A DNA stretch of 64,000 nucleotides from Herbaspirillum sp. YR522. GTDB lineage: Bacteria > Pseudomonadota > Gammaproteobacteria > Burkholderiales > Burkholderiaceae_D. The stretch covers positions 16,532-80,531 of the forward strand of contig NZ_AKJA01000105.1 in NCBI RefSeq assembly GCF_000282575.1, in the 5' to 3' direction. Below the pieces are notes generated by a model. The model ran no database searches. It was not told the origin of the DNA and worked only from the letters and a program-made list of their open reading frames with translations. The translations under genes and the position numbers were made by a program. Below are positions 26,454 to 34,996 of the stretch, in pieces. Every line of letters starts with the position of its first letter. Positions within the stretch are counted from its first letter, which is position 1.

Positions 26454-27554
26454 TTACTTCTCGAGCAGACGCGCGTTTTCGACGCTCCAGCGCAGGCAAA
26501 CGCTGTCCCCGACCTGATAGCTGCGGCTGCGGGCAGCCTGGCGCGCGGTCATGACGGTCCCGCTGGCGAGCCTGATGAGCAGGCGGGTTTCCGAACCGGC
26601 GTAGATCTGTTCGACCACGTCGCCGCGAACATAACCGCCGTCGCCGACGATCTCGATGTACTCCGGGCGGATGCTCAGGGTGGCCTCCAGCTGGCCGGCG
26701 CGCATGCAGTCGGCAGGCCACAGCGGAATGTTGCCGTCGGCAGACGCCAGCCAGCCTTGCGGCATCACGCGGCCCTCGATCTTGTTGGACACGCCGATGA
26801 AGTCGGCCACGAAGATGCTCTTCGGATGCTCATAGATTTCCGATGGCGTGCCGATCTGTTCGATGCGCCCGCCGTTCATCAGGCAGACGCGGTCCGACAG
26901 CGCCAGCGCTTCGTCCTGGTCGTGCGTCACGAAGATGATGGTGGATCCGGTTTCGCGATGGATACGCTTGATCTCGACCTGCATGCTCTCGCGCAGCTTG
27001 CGGTCCAGCGCCGACAGCGACTCGTCCATCAGCACCAGCGAGGGCTGGTAGACCAGGCAGCGCGCCAGCGCCACGCGCTGCTGCTGGCCACCGGACAGTT
27101 CGCACGGAAAGCGTTCGGCGAAGCTGCCGAGGCCAACCATCTCCAGCGCGCGCAGTGCCTTGGCGCGGATCGCGGTGCCGTCGACGCGGCGCATCTGCAG
27201 CGGAAAGGCGATGTTCTCGAACACCGTCAAGTGCGGGAACAGTGCATAGTTCTGGAACACCACGCCGACATCGCGTTGATGGGCCGGCGCATGCGTCTTG
27301 TTCACGCCGTCGATGAACAGCTCGCCGGCACTGGGCTGCGCCAGGCCGCTGATGATCTGTAGCAGCGTGGTCTTGCCGGAGCCGGACGGCCCCAGCAGGG
27401 TCAACAGTTCGCCGGCACGTACTTCGAGGTCGATCGGATGCAGCGCGGTCGTGGCGCCATAACGTTTCGACAGGCCTGCGGCAGACATCTTGATCGGGCG
27501 AAACGTCGCGGCCGACGTCACCTCGTTCTCCATCGCAAAGGCTATCTTAGCCAT
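26454..27554 (-). CDS. ABC transporter ATP-binding protein, PotA-like, copy 1
   Basis: The 366-residue ATPase has Walker A GPSGSGKTT, the Q-loop FQNYALFPHLTV, the signature LSGGQQQRVALARCL and Walker B LVLMDESLSALD, then a TOBE-type C-terminal domain (about residues 270-360). The usual DEP of Walker B reads DES here, a mild departure. ATG 27554 follows aggggag at eight bases; a GTG at 27563 would sit inside that site. It is the first gene of the operon reaching 18653, and an inverted repeat lies about 124 bases upstream (27669-27687). Confidence 0.92.
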   Translation of the reverse strand: MAKIAFAMENEVTSAATFRPIKMSAAGLSKRYGATTALHPIDLEVRAGELLTLLGPSGSGKTTLLQIISGLAQPSAGELFIDGVNKTHAPAHQRDVGVVFQNYALFPHLTVFENIAFPLQMRRVDGTAIRAKALRALEMVGLGSFAERFPCELSGGQQQRVALARCLVYQPSLVLMDESLSALDRKLRESMQVEIKRIHRETGSTIIFVTHDQDEALALSDRVCLMNGGRIEQIGTPSEIYEHPKSIFVADFIGVSNKIEGRVMPQGWLASADGNIPLWPADCMRAGQLEATLSIRPEYIEIVGDGGYVRGDVVEQIYAGSETRLLIRLASGTVMTARQAARSRSYQVGDSVCLRWSVENARLLEK

Positions 27555-28006
27555 GACAGACACTCCCCTTGATCGATTGAAGCTTGCGGATCCACGTATT
27601 GATCGCCAGGCCTTGCACGACGATCGATGATTGAATTTACCATCGCCGAATTAAAGCAAAAAAATAATTTATGCATGCATTGCATAACAAATAGCTATGC
27701 AGAACGCCGTCTTGCCGCCATCGTTTCCCGACTGCACGGCGAAGAAGCCATAAAGCGCCTCTTGCCGCATTTTTCCGGAAGAAAATGGGCCTTATGAGTG
27801 CACGAGAAACACCGGCGCACGCATCGCGTGCATGCCGGCACTTCTTGGGTGCGCACGCGTTTCGTGAAAAAATTTTCTTGCGACAGGGTATCTAGCGGCA
27901 AAAACATCGCGCCGATGTCGCCCTTCTACCACTGGCCAGGTAACCGGGTACGCGCGACGGCACACAAGGGCATCTGCCCTGGCCGGCAAGCGTGCGCAAG
28001 GTGCCA
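27555..28006. other. non-coding gap upstream of transporter operon 1
   Basis: This 452-base gap is AT-rich around 27630-27700 and contains dyad A. No credible gene is seen on either strand. On the minus strand a possible -10 (TATTTG or TTATGC) lies next to the dyad, but no clear -35 can be assigned. Confidence 0.5.
27669..27687. promoter_or_regulatory. putative GntR operator A
   Basis: TTATGCA-TGCAT-TGCATAA is a 19-base dyad with perfect seven-base arms. It resembles operators B and C (31332-31349 and 39777-39792) in its ATGCATGCA core and lies upstream of the first transporter operon. Confidence 0.5.
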
Positions 28007-29386
28007 TCAGTTGCTCCCGATGGCGGCCGCCACGCGCAAGCCGAGTGTCAGCAATGCCTGGTCTTGGCCGCACGGCAAGGCCAGCTGCAGGCCGGTCGGC
28101 AAGGTGTCGCCATCACTCGAGATCGGCAGCGACAAGGCCGTGAGATCGAGGAAGCTGCCGAGCATGGTCAAACGCAAGGTGGCCAGGTTGGTGTCGGCAA
28201 ACGCCTCCGGGGACGACTCGACCTGCGCCAGCAGCGGCGCCTCATGTGCGACGCTGGGCATGACCAGCGCGGCGCCGGCCAGCTCATCCTTGAGCGCCGC
28301 CATCAGTTGCCAGCGCTGCGCCATCAGCTCGGCGTGCCGCTCCGGCGGGAAACCGTTCGCAGCTTGCAGTCGGGTACGCACACGCGCGTCGATACGCGCA
28401 GCATCGGAGGTCTGCAACAAGTTGCGATAGCGCTCCAGCGCCTCAAGCGCGCCGAGCCAGCCGCGGGTGGCGATCAATTCGAAGGTGCTGGAGACGGCTT
28501 GCAGCGGACGTGCATCGACGATGGCGCCTGCGCGCTGCAACGCATCGAGCGCACGCTCGGTATTACGCCGCACGCCGGGCGTGACCCGTGCGTCGTCCAG
28601 CACATCGCGCGGCGCACGGATGCGGATGCCCTCCAATGCGCCATCACCCGGTGCAACAGCCAGCACATCTACCGGCGACATGCCGCGCAGCACCGGGTCC
28701 AGCGCCAGGCAGTCCGCCACGTCCCGGGCGATCGGGCCCAGGCAATCCAACGTTTCCGACAGGCCGGTGACGCCACCGAAGGCGTAGCGCGCCGACGAGC
28801 TCTTGAAGCCGACCACGCCGTTGAGCGCGGCCGGCACCCGGATCGATCCGGCCGTGTCGGTGCCCATGGCCAGCGGCACGATGCCCAGGGCCACGGCCAA
28901 GGCCGATCCGGACGATGATCCACCCGGTACGCGTGCCGCTCCCGGATGGAGGGTGTTGACCGGCGTGCCGTAATGGGCATTGATGCCAAGTCCGGAGAAG
29001 GCGAACTCGCTGAGATTGGTCTTGCCAATGCAGACCAGGCCAGCGCGCGCGGCGCGCGCCACCAGTTGCGCATCGGCGAAGGCCGGCGGCGCATTGCGCC
29101 ACAGGGCCGAGCCGGCGGTGGTCGGCGTGCCCTGCGCGTCGAACAGGTCCTTCCAGGCGATCGGCACACCGTCGAGTGGTCCGCGCGGCGATCCGGCGCG
29201 CCAACGCTCAGTGGCGGCGGCAGCCTCTGCCACGGCGCGTTGCGCCGTCAGGGTAATGAACACGGAAGGCGCATTGGCGGCGCGCGCCAGCGCGCATTGC
29301 GCCGCTTCGGTCGGGGTCATCCGCCCTTGAGCGAACAGGCGTCCCAGCGCCAGCGCGGAGCTGGCACCATAAAGAGAGTCATTCAT
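28007..29386 (-). CDS. amidase, amidase-signature family
   Basis: Amidase-signature enzymes hydrolyse amide bonds with a Ser-cisSer-Lys triad. All elements are present in this 459-residue protein: the lysine in VPIAWKDLFD (about residue 78), the glycine/serine-rich signature VPGGSSSGSALAVA (about 153-166) and the nucleophile serine in GTDTAGSIRVPAALNG (about 174-189). It resembles GatA/AtzF-type amidases but lies in a catabolic context, after gntR and a binding-protein gene. A terminator hairpin separates it from the binding-protein gene, so it is probably expressed at a lower level by read-through. Confidence 0.9.
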   Translation of the reverse strand: MNDSLYGASSALALGRLFAQGRMTPTEAAQCALARAANAPSVFITLTAQRAVAEAAAATERWRAGSPRGPLDGVPIAWKDLFDAQGTPTTAGSALWRNAPPAFADAQLVARAARAGLVCIGKTNLSEFAFSGLGINAHYGTPVNTLHPGAARVPGGSSSGSALAVALGIVPLAMGTDTAGSIRVPAALNGVVGFKSSSARYAFGGVTGLSETLDCLGPIARDVADCLALDPVLRGMSPVDVLAVAPGDGALEGIRIRAPRDVLDDARVTPGVRRNTERALDALQRAGAIVDARPLQAVSSTFELIATRGWLGALEALERYRNLLQTSDAARIDARVRTRLQAANGFPPERHAELMAQRWQLMAALKDELAGAALVMPSVAHEAPLLAQVESSPEAFADTNLATLRLTMLGSFLDLTALSLPISSDGDTLPTGLQLALPCGQDQALLTLGLRVAAAIGSN

Positions 29387-29395
29387 GGAGTCGAA

Positions 29396-29430
29396 GGAAA
29401 AAGGGCCTGCCCCTTGACGGTGGCAGGCCC
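29396..29430 (-). terminator. intra-operon terminator between binding protein and amidase
   Basis: Read on the minus strand, GGGCCTGCC and GGCAGGCCC form a nine-base stem with a ten-base loop, followed by TTTTT. It sits 21 bases after the binding-protein stop. Such an attenuating terminator usually lets the abundant binding protein be made in excess over the downstream gene. Confidence 0.85.
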
Positions 29431-29450
29431 GGGTTCATGGCGTCATGCCA

Positions 29451-30473
29451 TTACTTGACGATGTCGCGGTTGAAACGCTCGGTCCAGGCGGCGATGTGCT
29501 GGTTGACGAATTCTTCACTGGGAATGAACGCGTCTTCCGGCTTGGGCAGCATCGGCGCCAGATAGTCGGAAGGCTTGGCGTTCTTGTTGACCGGGCTCAT
29601 GTTGAGGTTGCCGGCCAGCGCCTGGTTGGCTTCGCGCTCCAGCAGGAAGTTGATGTACTGCGCCGCCAGGTCTTCCTTGCCGGAGCGCACGATGGTCGCC
29701 ACATCGAAGTTCATGATGGCCGGCTTCGGGCTCACCACCGCGACCGGACGACCGGCATCGGCCATGCGCTTGGCCTGCGACGGCGGGCCGACCAGCACCG
29801 AGACTTCACCCTGCGCCAGCGCCTGGCGGGCCTGGGTATCGGTACCGTAGAACATCACCACGTTGGGCTTGAGCTTGCCCAGCATCTCGAAGCCCTTGTC
29901 GGCATCGGTGGCGCTGCCGCCGCCGCTCATCGCCGCGATCATCAGGGCACGGCCCTGGTAGACGCCCATCGCCGGCACCGCCAGCTTGCCGGCAAAGCGC
30001 GGCTGCCACAGGTCGGACCAGGTCTTGATCGGCTGCTGCACGAGGTCGGTGCGATAGATGATCGACACCGGATAGCCATAGATGCCCACGTACCTGTCGG
30101 TGGCGGTACCCTTGGCCAGCTCGCCCAGGTTGCTCATCCTGGCCGCCGGCAGCGGCGCGAACAGCGCATCGTCGGTCACCGCGCGTTCGGCCACCGAAGC
30201 GGTGGTGAACCACACGTCGATGGTGGGCTTGGCCTTCATGGTCTGCAACTTCACCAGCCCCTCGCCCGAACTGGCCTGGGTCACCAGGTTGACCTTGATG
30301 CCGGTCTTCTTGGTGAAATCGGCGCTGGACTGCTGCAGCGCGGTTTGCCAGGTGGAGCCCCACATCATCACGTTGATGGACTTTTCCTGCGCCTGCGCGG
30401 GCGCGGAAATGACGAGGCCGAGGGCGGCGGCCGCAAAGGCGGAGCGAAGCAAGCGAAAAGTTGGATTTGTCAT
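29451..30473 (-). CDS. ABC transporter substrate-binding protein, extracellular family 1 (PotD/AfuA-like)
   Basis: The 340-residue precursor starts with a Sec signal peptide (LLRSAFAAAALGLVISAPAQAQ, cleavage about residue 29). The mature part is a periplasmic binding protein: GIKVNLVTQASSGEGLVKL near the start, IYGYPVSIIYRTDLV in the middle, and the C-terminal NFLLEREANQALAGNLNMSPVN. The HpaB operon transporter (permeases 34193-35877, ATPase 35879) has no binding protein of its own, so this one is the probable partner. It lies 38 bases after gntR on the same strand and is followed by a terminator. Confidence 0.9.
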   Translation of the reverse strand: MTNPTFRLLRSAFAAAALGLVISAPAQAQEKSINVMMWGSTWQTALQQSSADFTKKTGIKVNLVTQASSGEGLVKLQTMKAKPTIDVWFTTASVAERAVTDDALFAPLPAARMSNLGELAKGTATDRYVGIYGYPVSIIYRTDLVQQPIKTWSDLWQPRFAGKLAVPAMGVYQGRALMIAAMSGGGSATDADKGFEMLGKLKPNVVMFYGTDTQARQALAQGEVSVLVGPPSQAKRMADAGRPVAVVSPKPAIMNFDVATIVRSGKEDLAAQYINFLLEREANQALAGNLNMSPVNKNAKPSDYLAPMLPKPEDAFIPSEEFVNQHIAAWTERFNRDIVK

Positions 30474-30511
30474 GGCTGTGGAGGTGGCAGATGGTGGGCC
30501 GGTAAATCAGA

Positions 30512-31258
30512 CTAAGGACGGCGACGCTTGCCCGGCTTTTGCAGGCGTGCCTTGCTGTGTTCAAGGTGGTTGCGAGCCAGGCGTTCGGCCCGCTTGGCGT
30601 CGTGCGCGCGCAGCGCCTCGACGATTTCCTGGTGATGCTTGAGCGCGGTCTGGGTGTCGCGCTGGGTGTACCGCATCAGCTTGACTTCATCGATGAAGAA
30701 CTCGCGGAAGCCTTCGACCATCTGGATCAGGCGCTGCGAACGGGCCGCCTTCAGTATCAGCGTGTGGAAGCGGTCGTTGAGCTCGGCGCGCTCGGCCAGG
30801 GCATCCAGCGGCAGCGCCTTGCTGTCTTCCAGCACCTGGTCGAGCGCCTGCAGCTCGGCATCGGTGATGCGCTCGGCGGCCAGGCGCGCGGCCGTGCCTT
30901 CCAGCGCCTCGCGTATCACAAAGATGTCGCCCTGCTCTTCGGCGGTATCGACGACCTCGACGCCGCCATAGGTCATCGGCGTCACCAGCAGGTCGCTCAC
31001 CAGGCGCGAGATCGCTTCGCGCACCGGGGTGCGGCTGACCTGCAGGCGCGCCGCCACTTCCAGCTCCACCAGCCGCGTGCGCGCTGGAATCTCGCCACTC
31101 AGGATGGCCGTGCGCAGGCGGCGGTAGATCTGGTCCGCCATGCGGGCCACCGGCACGCCCCTGGGGACGAACCAGGGGGTATTGGCGTCGACCATGGCGG
31201 CCAGGTCCTTGGCGGAATCAGCGGAAGCGGTGGCAGGTACTTGAGGCGTACGGTTCAT
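30512..31258 (-). CDS. GntR family regulator, FCD subfamily
   Basis: The 248-residue protein has an N-terminal GntR winged helix (about residues 40-105, with ILSGEIPARTRLVELEVAARLQVSRTPVREAISRL) and a C-terminal all-helical FCD ligand-binding domain (FVIREALEGTAARLAAERI, then NDRFHTLILKAA with a typical metal-ligand His). It sits centrally among the catabolic units. The dyad at 31332-31346, about 80 bases upstream, has related copies ahead of both transporter operons, so autoregulation plus control of the whole cluster is likely. ATG 31258 is chosen because residues upstream have no family character. Confidence 0.92.
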   Translation of the reverse strand: MNRTPQVPATASADSAKDLAAMVDANTPWFVPRGVPVARMADQIYRRLRTAILSGEIPARTRLVELEVAARLQVSRTPVREAISRLVSDLLVTPMTYGGVEVVDTAEEQGDIFVIREALEGTAARLAAERITDAELQALDQVLEDSKALPLDALAERAELNDRFHTLILKAARSQRLIQMVEGFREFFIDEVKLMRYTQRDTQTALKHHQEIVEALRAHDAKRAERLARNHLEHSKARLQKPGKRRRP

Positions 31259-31331
31259 TGGGTTGTCTCGCGTTGTTGTGGTAGCGGCTGATGAAAACAG
31301 AATCGGCTTAGCAGAATCCATGCCAGCATTC

Positions 31332-31349
31332 ATTGCTGCATGCAATAAC
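31332..31349. promoter_or_regulatory. putative GntR operator B (upstream of gntR)
   Basis: ATTGC-TGCAT-GCAAT is a dyad with five-base arms. On the minus strand it reads within GTTATTGCATGCA (31337-31349), identical over 13 bases to operator C. It lies just downstream of a -10-like TATCAA, a repressor position. Confidence 0.55.
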
Positions 31350-31454
31350 AGTGTTGATAAGGCCGTAGAAAGCGCGAAATTGTCTCATGCATCAGGTCCG
31401 CTACCCGCACCGGCCCTGGCCGGGCGCGGGCAGCCCTGGTATCGGTGGTCTTGA

Positions 31455-32282
31455 TCAGTCGCTGAAGTGGGTCGGCTCCGGCGGCGAAAGACGGCGCACC
31501 AATGCATTCCATTCGAGGCTGATGGACGATGTCGACGGATCGGCGTGGTGCTTCTCGACGCTGCGTTCGTACTGGCGCGCGGTGTGCTCGGCCACTTCTT
31601 GCGACACTTCGGTGACCGGCAGGCCGGTGGCCGAAATCGCCATCTGCGCCTGGCAGGACATGTCCAGGTTGCGCATCAGGATGAAGGCGTCCGCGATGGT
31701 CTGGCCGAGGGTGAGCATGCCGTGGTTGCGCAGCACCAGCACGCGCGCGGTCGGGCCGAGGTCGGCGATCAGGCGCTCGCGCTCGTCGGTATCCAGCGCG
31801 ATGCCTTCATAGTCGTGGTAGGCCACGCGGTTGTGGAACTGGAACGACCATTGGTTGGTCGGCAGCACGCCGCAGGCCAGCGACGACACCGCCACGCCGG
31901 CCACGGTATGCAGGTGAACCACGCAGCCCGCGTCGGAACGTGCCATGTGCACCGCGCTGTGCACGACGAAGCCGGCGGCATTGACCGAATGCCTGGTCGG
32001 CTGCAGGATGCGACCCTCGGTGTCGATCTTCACCAGCGAGGATGCGGTGACGTCGCGGAACAGCACGCCGTGCGGATTGAGCAGGAACTGGTCGTGCGTG
32101 CCCGGCACCCTGGCCGAGATGTGAGTCCAGATGCTGTCTTCCATGCCCAGCAGGGCAACCAGGCGATAGGCGGCTGCCAGGTCTTCCCGCACCTTGCGCT
32201 CCTGCGGGGAGATCGATGCCATGTAGGCGGCGGCATCGCCGGCGGCGGCCGTTGCGGTAATTGAGTTGGAGAGATCGCTCAC
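31455..32282 (-). CDS. class II aldolase/adducin family protein, copy 2
   Basis: The 275-residue protein shows the class II aldolase layout: TQ-like THISARVPGTHDQFLLNPHGVLF (about residues 53-75), the metal motif CVVHLHTVAGVAVSS (about 120-134) and LRNHGMLTLG. It starts with GTG at 32282, preceded by AAGGAA at six bases, and is the last gene of the operon that begins with the M20 gene at 39682. It probably cleaves or decarboxylates the ring-opened product of the HpaB oxygenase. Sequence alone does not give the substrate. Confidence 0.87.
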   Translation of the reverse strand: MSDLSNSITATAAAGDAAAYMASISPQERKVREDLAAAYRLVALLGMEDSIWTHISARVPGTHDQFLLNPHGVLFRDVTASSLVKIDTEGRILQPTRHSVNAAGFVVHSAVHMARSDAGCVVHLHTVAGVAVSSLACGVLPTNQWSFQFHNRVAYHDYEGIALDTDERERLIADLGPTARVLVLRNHGMLTLGQTIADAFILMRNLDMSCQAQMAISATGLPVTEVSQEVAEHTARQYERSVEKHHADPSTSSISLEWNALVRRLSPPEPTHFSD

Positions 32283-32311
32283 GATAGTTTCCTTGATGAC
32301 GTTGGTGGGGT

Positions 32312-32956
32312 TCAGGGCCGTGCAATAGCAGGTGCAACAGGGGCGGGCAGCACCGGAACGGTTTGCGCGAATGCATCGCGCGCCAGCACCGGCGCCATGA
32401 CCTGTGCCAGGACGGGGCAGCGCGTACGCCATTCCAGTTCGGCCAAGCGCAGGTCGAGATAGGCCAGCGCACAGCCGGCGGCGAGTATTGCGAGATCGAA
32501 ACGGCCGGCCCAGGCGGCCGCTTCGTGTTCGAGCATGTCGAGCGCGGCGGTGATCTTGGCGCTCTGCGCCTCTACCCAGCCGCTCCAGCGATGGGCTTCG
32601 GGACGCGGTCCGATTTCGTAGCGCACCAGCAAGGCTGCATCGAGCAGGCCATCGGCCAGCGCCTGGTTGCGCAGAATTACCCAGCGTGCATCGCCTTGCG
32701 CTGGCAGCAAGGCATTGCCCGGCACCAGGCTGCACAGGTAGTCGGCGATGACGCGCGAATCGAACAGCGCCGTTGCGTTATCGGTGACCAGTACCGGCAC
32801 CTTGCCCAGCGGGTTGTAGCGGGTGATGCGCTCGTCGCGCTGCAACGGGTTGGCCGCGCTGGGGAGGCGCTCGACGCGGTCGTTCAGGCCAAGTTCATGG
32901 ATCAGGATGGTGATCTTGCGCACGAACGGCGAAGAGGTGGAATACAGCAATTTCAT
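32312..32956 (-). CDS. glutathione S-transferase family protein
   Basis: The 214-residue protein has an N-terminal thioredoxin-like GST domain, with LLYSTSSPFVRKITILIHELGL (residues 3-24; the Ser in SPFVRK is the usual catalytic position) and the glutathione-contact segment KVPVLVTDNATALFDSRVIADYL (about 53-75). A helical C-terminal domain follows. It overlaps the DUF1028 gene by four bases. In catabolic operons such enzymes often open, isomerise or dehalogenate intermediates using glutathione. Confidence 0.88.
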   Translation of the reverse strand: MKLLYSTSSPFVRKITILIHELGLNDRVERLPSAANPLQRDERITRYNPLGKVPVLVTDNATALFDSRVIADYLCSLVPGNALLPAQGDARWVILRNQALADGLLDAALLVRYEIGPRPEAHRWSGWVEAQSAKITAALDMLEHEAAAWAGRFDLAILAAGCALAYLDLRLAELEWRTRCPVLAQVMAPVLARDAFAQTVPVLPAPVAPAIARP

Positions 32957-33645
32957 CGTGAAGCCTCCGTTGTCGATGCCGGCGCGGCAGGCGCCAGGAC
33001 GTAGTCTTGCGGTGCAGAGGCGCGGCTGACGTAGCCGTCCTGCAGCGGTTCATACAGTTGCCACAGCGCGCGCAGCGCCTGCAGCGGACGGTCTTGCCCA
33101 TCCACGCGCAGGTCGACCACCGGCCACTTCAGGGCATGCGCCACCTGCACCCCGGCCGAGCGCAGCTCCCGCTCCTCGCCGCCGGCCGCCAGCCCCTGCT
33201 CCAGTGCGCGCAGCAGGCGCTCGGCCAGCGGCAGGTCGGCGCTGGCGGCAAAGCCGGCGATCATCGCCTGCGGCACGCCGCTGTCGGCCAGCATGTTGCC
33301 GGCGGCGGCGCAGTCGACGCCCAGCGCATAGGCATGTGTGGGCAGCGCCCGGGCGCCGGTGAAATGGGCGGTACGGCCCTGGGTGTCCAGCACCAGCAGC
33401 TGGCGATAGGCAGACTGCGGGTCGGCGCGCACCAGCATGTCCAGCACTGCGGCCGCGGGCAGGCCGTGCTCCAGCAAGTCCAGGCCCAGCACGCCCAGGC
33501 CCGGATCGGTCAGGTTCTGCGTGGCCACCACGCCGGCACCGGCGCGGGTCCAGGCGCAGCGGCTGGCCACGCACAGGCTCGATGAGGTGACCGCCATGCC
33601 CAGCATGCCGGTGCGGGCGCAGCGCGCGATGATGGAGAAGGTCAT
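32953..33645 (-). CDS. DUF1028 domain protein, copy 2
   Basis: This 230-residue DUF1028 protein begins MTFSIIARCARTGMLGMAVT and aligns with copy 1 (15024-15701) from the first residue, with shared VATQN and YRQLLVLD/TGRTAHFTG-like blocks. Both ends overlap neighbours as ATGA (GST downstream, flavin reductase upstream), so it is tightly co-translated in the HpaB operon. As with copy 1, the N-terminal threonine suggests an Ntn-type hydrolase, but no reaction is established. Confidence 0.85.
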   Translation of the reverse strand: MTFSIIARCARTGMLGMAVTSSSLCVASRCAWTRAGAGVVATQNLTDPGLGVLGLDLLEHGLPAAAVLDMLVRADPQSAYRQLLVLDTQGRTAHFTGARALPTHAYALGVDCAAAGNMLADSGVPQAMIAGFAASADLPLAERLLRALEQGLAAGGEERELRSAGVQVAHALKWPVVDLRVDGQDRPLQALRALWQLYEPLQDGYVSRASAPQDYVLAPAAPASTTEASR

Positions 33646-34196
33646 GCCAGCACCTCCGCATGCGCCGGCGCAGCCGCGCCGATGCAGCGATAGGCGCGGT
33701 CGACATACAGCAGGCCGTCGCGTGGCGCCATATGGATGGCGCCGACCTCGCCGATCAATACCGCATGCGTGGCGTGATGGACGTCGCGCGCCAGGCTGCA
33801 GTCCAGCGACGCCAGCGCCTGCCGCAGCACCGGCGCGCCGCTGGCGGCGGTCTCCCAGTCGGCGCAGGCGAAGCGATCCGCGCGCCATTTCGGGATGCGA
33901 CCGGCAAAGCTGTCGGCCACGTGGCTCTGGTCGGCGCCCAGCAGGTTGACGCAGAACGAGGCATTGCGCCGGATGATGTCCAGCACCGGGCTCTTCTCGT
34001 GGATGCACACCAGTACCGAGGGTGGATCGGCCGACAGCGAACACACCGCGCTGACGGTGACGCCCGCACGTCCACCCGGGCCGTCGGTGGTTACCACCGC
34101 CACCGAGGCGGCGGTGTGGCGCATGGCGTCGAGAAACAGCGCCCGGGCATCGATGGCGGCATCGGCCGTTGGCAGGGAGATGGTTGTCATGGTCAT
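33642..34196 (-). CDS. flavin reductase family protein, copy 2 (probable HpaB partner)
   Basis: The 184-residue split-barrel flavin reductase contains VVTTDGPGGRAGVTVSAVCSL (about residues 35-55), PPSVLVCIHEKSPV and FCVNLLGADQSHVADSFAG. It overlaps the permease gene upstream by four bases and the DUF1028 gene downstream by four. The HpaB-type oxygenase in the same operon needs reduced FAD, so this is its natural reductase. It is more similar in layout to copy 1 (20792-21316) than would be needed for function alone, fitting duplication of a module. Confidence 0.9.
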   Translation of the reverse strand: MTMTTISLPTADAAIDARALFLDAMRHTAASVAVVTTDGPGGRAGVTVSAVCSLSADPPSVLVCIHEKSPVLDIIRRNASFCVNLLGADQSHVADSFAGRIPKWRADRFACADWETAASGAPVLRQALASLDCSLARDVHHATHAVLIGEVGAIHMAPRDGLLYVDRAYRCIGAAAPAHAEVLA

Positions 34197-34996
34197 TCGA
34201 TGCGGAACATGCGGTTGAGTCCCACCAGCCGTCCGGCCAGCAGCACCAGTGCGGTCGACAGCGCGATCAGCACCACTGCCATGGCGGCCACGGTAGGATC
34301 GTCGAAGTCGCGGATGTAGCTGTAGCCCTCGACCGGCAGCGTGCTCATGTCGGCCGTGGTCAGGAAGACCGATATCGAGAAATTGTCGATCGCCTCCACG
34401 AACACGAAGGTGCCGCCGGCCAGCAGGCCCGGGCGCAGCTGCGGCAACACCACGCGCCAGAACACCGACCAGTCGCCCGCGCCCAGGTTGCGCGCCACGT
34501 CTTCCAGCTCCGGCCGCAGGCCGTGCATGTTGGCCACCAGGGTGCGCACCGCGAACGGCAGGCTGAAGCAGGTCATCGCGATCACCAGGCCGGTGAAGCC
34601 GGGACCGATGCCAATGTTGCTCAGGTAGATCAGGAAGGCGATGCCAGTCACCACGCCGGGAATCAGCAGGGGCGACATCAGCAAGGCATTGATCAGCTCG
34701 CGCCCACGGAACTTGCAGCGCACCAGCGCATAGGCGGTCGGCACGGCAATCGCCAGGCTCAGCGGCGTCACGATGGCGCCCATGCCGGTGCTGACCCGGG
34801 CCGCCGACATGAAGCGCTCGTTGGCGAAGAAGTTGCCGAACCAGCGCAGCGACAGCCCGGCCATCGGCCAGCTGAAGTAGCTGCCTTCGTTGAAGGCGTA
34901 GATCACGATGAAGATCACCGGCGCCAGCAGGAACACGCCGGTGGCCAGCGCCAGCGCCAGCACCGCCGGCGAGTAGAGCTTGTAGTTGCCGTGCAT
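34193..34996 (-). CDS. ABC transporter permease, PotC-like
   Basis: The 267-residue inner-membrane permease has about six hydrophobic spans and the EAA loop LEDVARNLGAGDWSVFWRVVLPQLRPGLLAG (about residues 165-195). It is the second permease of transporter 2; its ATG overlaps the stop of the PotB-like gene (34996) by one base. Transporter 2 keeps its two permeases as separate genes, unlike the fused protein at 22093-23892. Confidence 0.93.
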   Translation of the reverse strand: MHGNYKLYSPAVLALALATGVFLLAPVIFIVIYAFNEGSYFSWPMAGLSLRWFGNFFANERFMSAARVSTGMGAIVTPLSLAIAVPTAYALVRCKFRGRELINALLMSPLLIPGVVTGIAFLIYLSNIGIGPGFTGLVIAMTCFSLPFAVRTLVANMHGLRPELEDVARNLGAGDWSVFWRVVLPQLRPGLLAGGTFVFVEAIDNFSISVFLTTADMSTLPVEGYSYIRDFDDPTVAAMAVVLIALSTALVLLAGRLVGLNRMFRIE

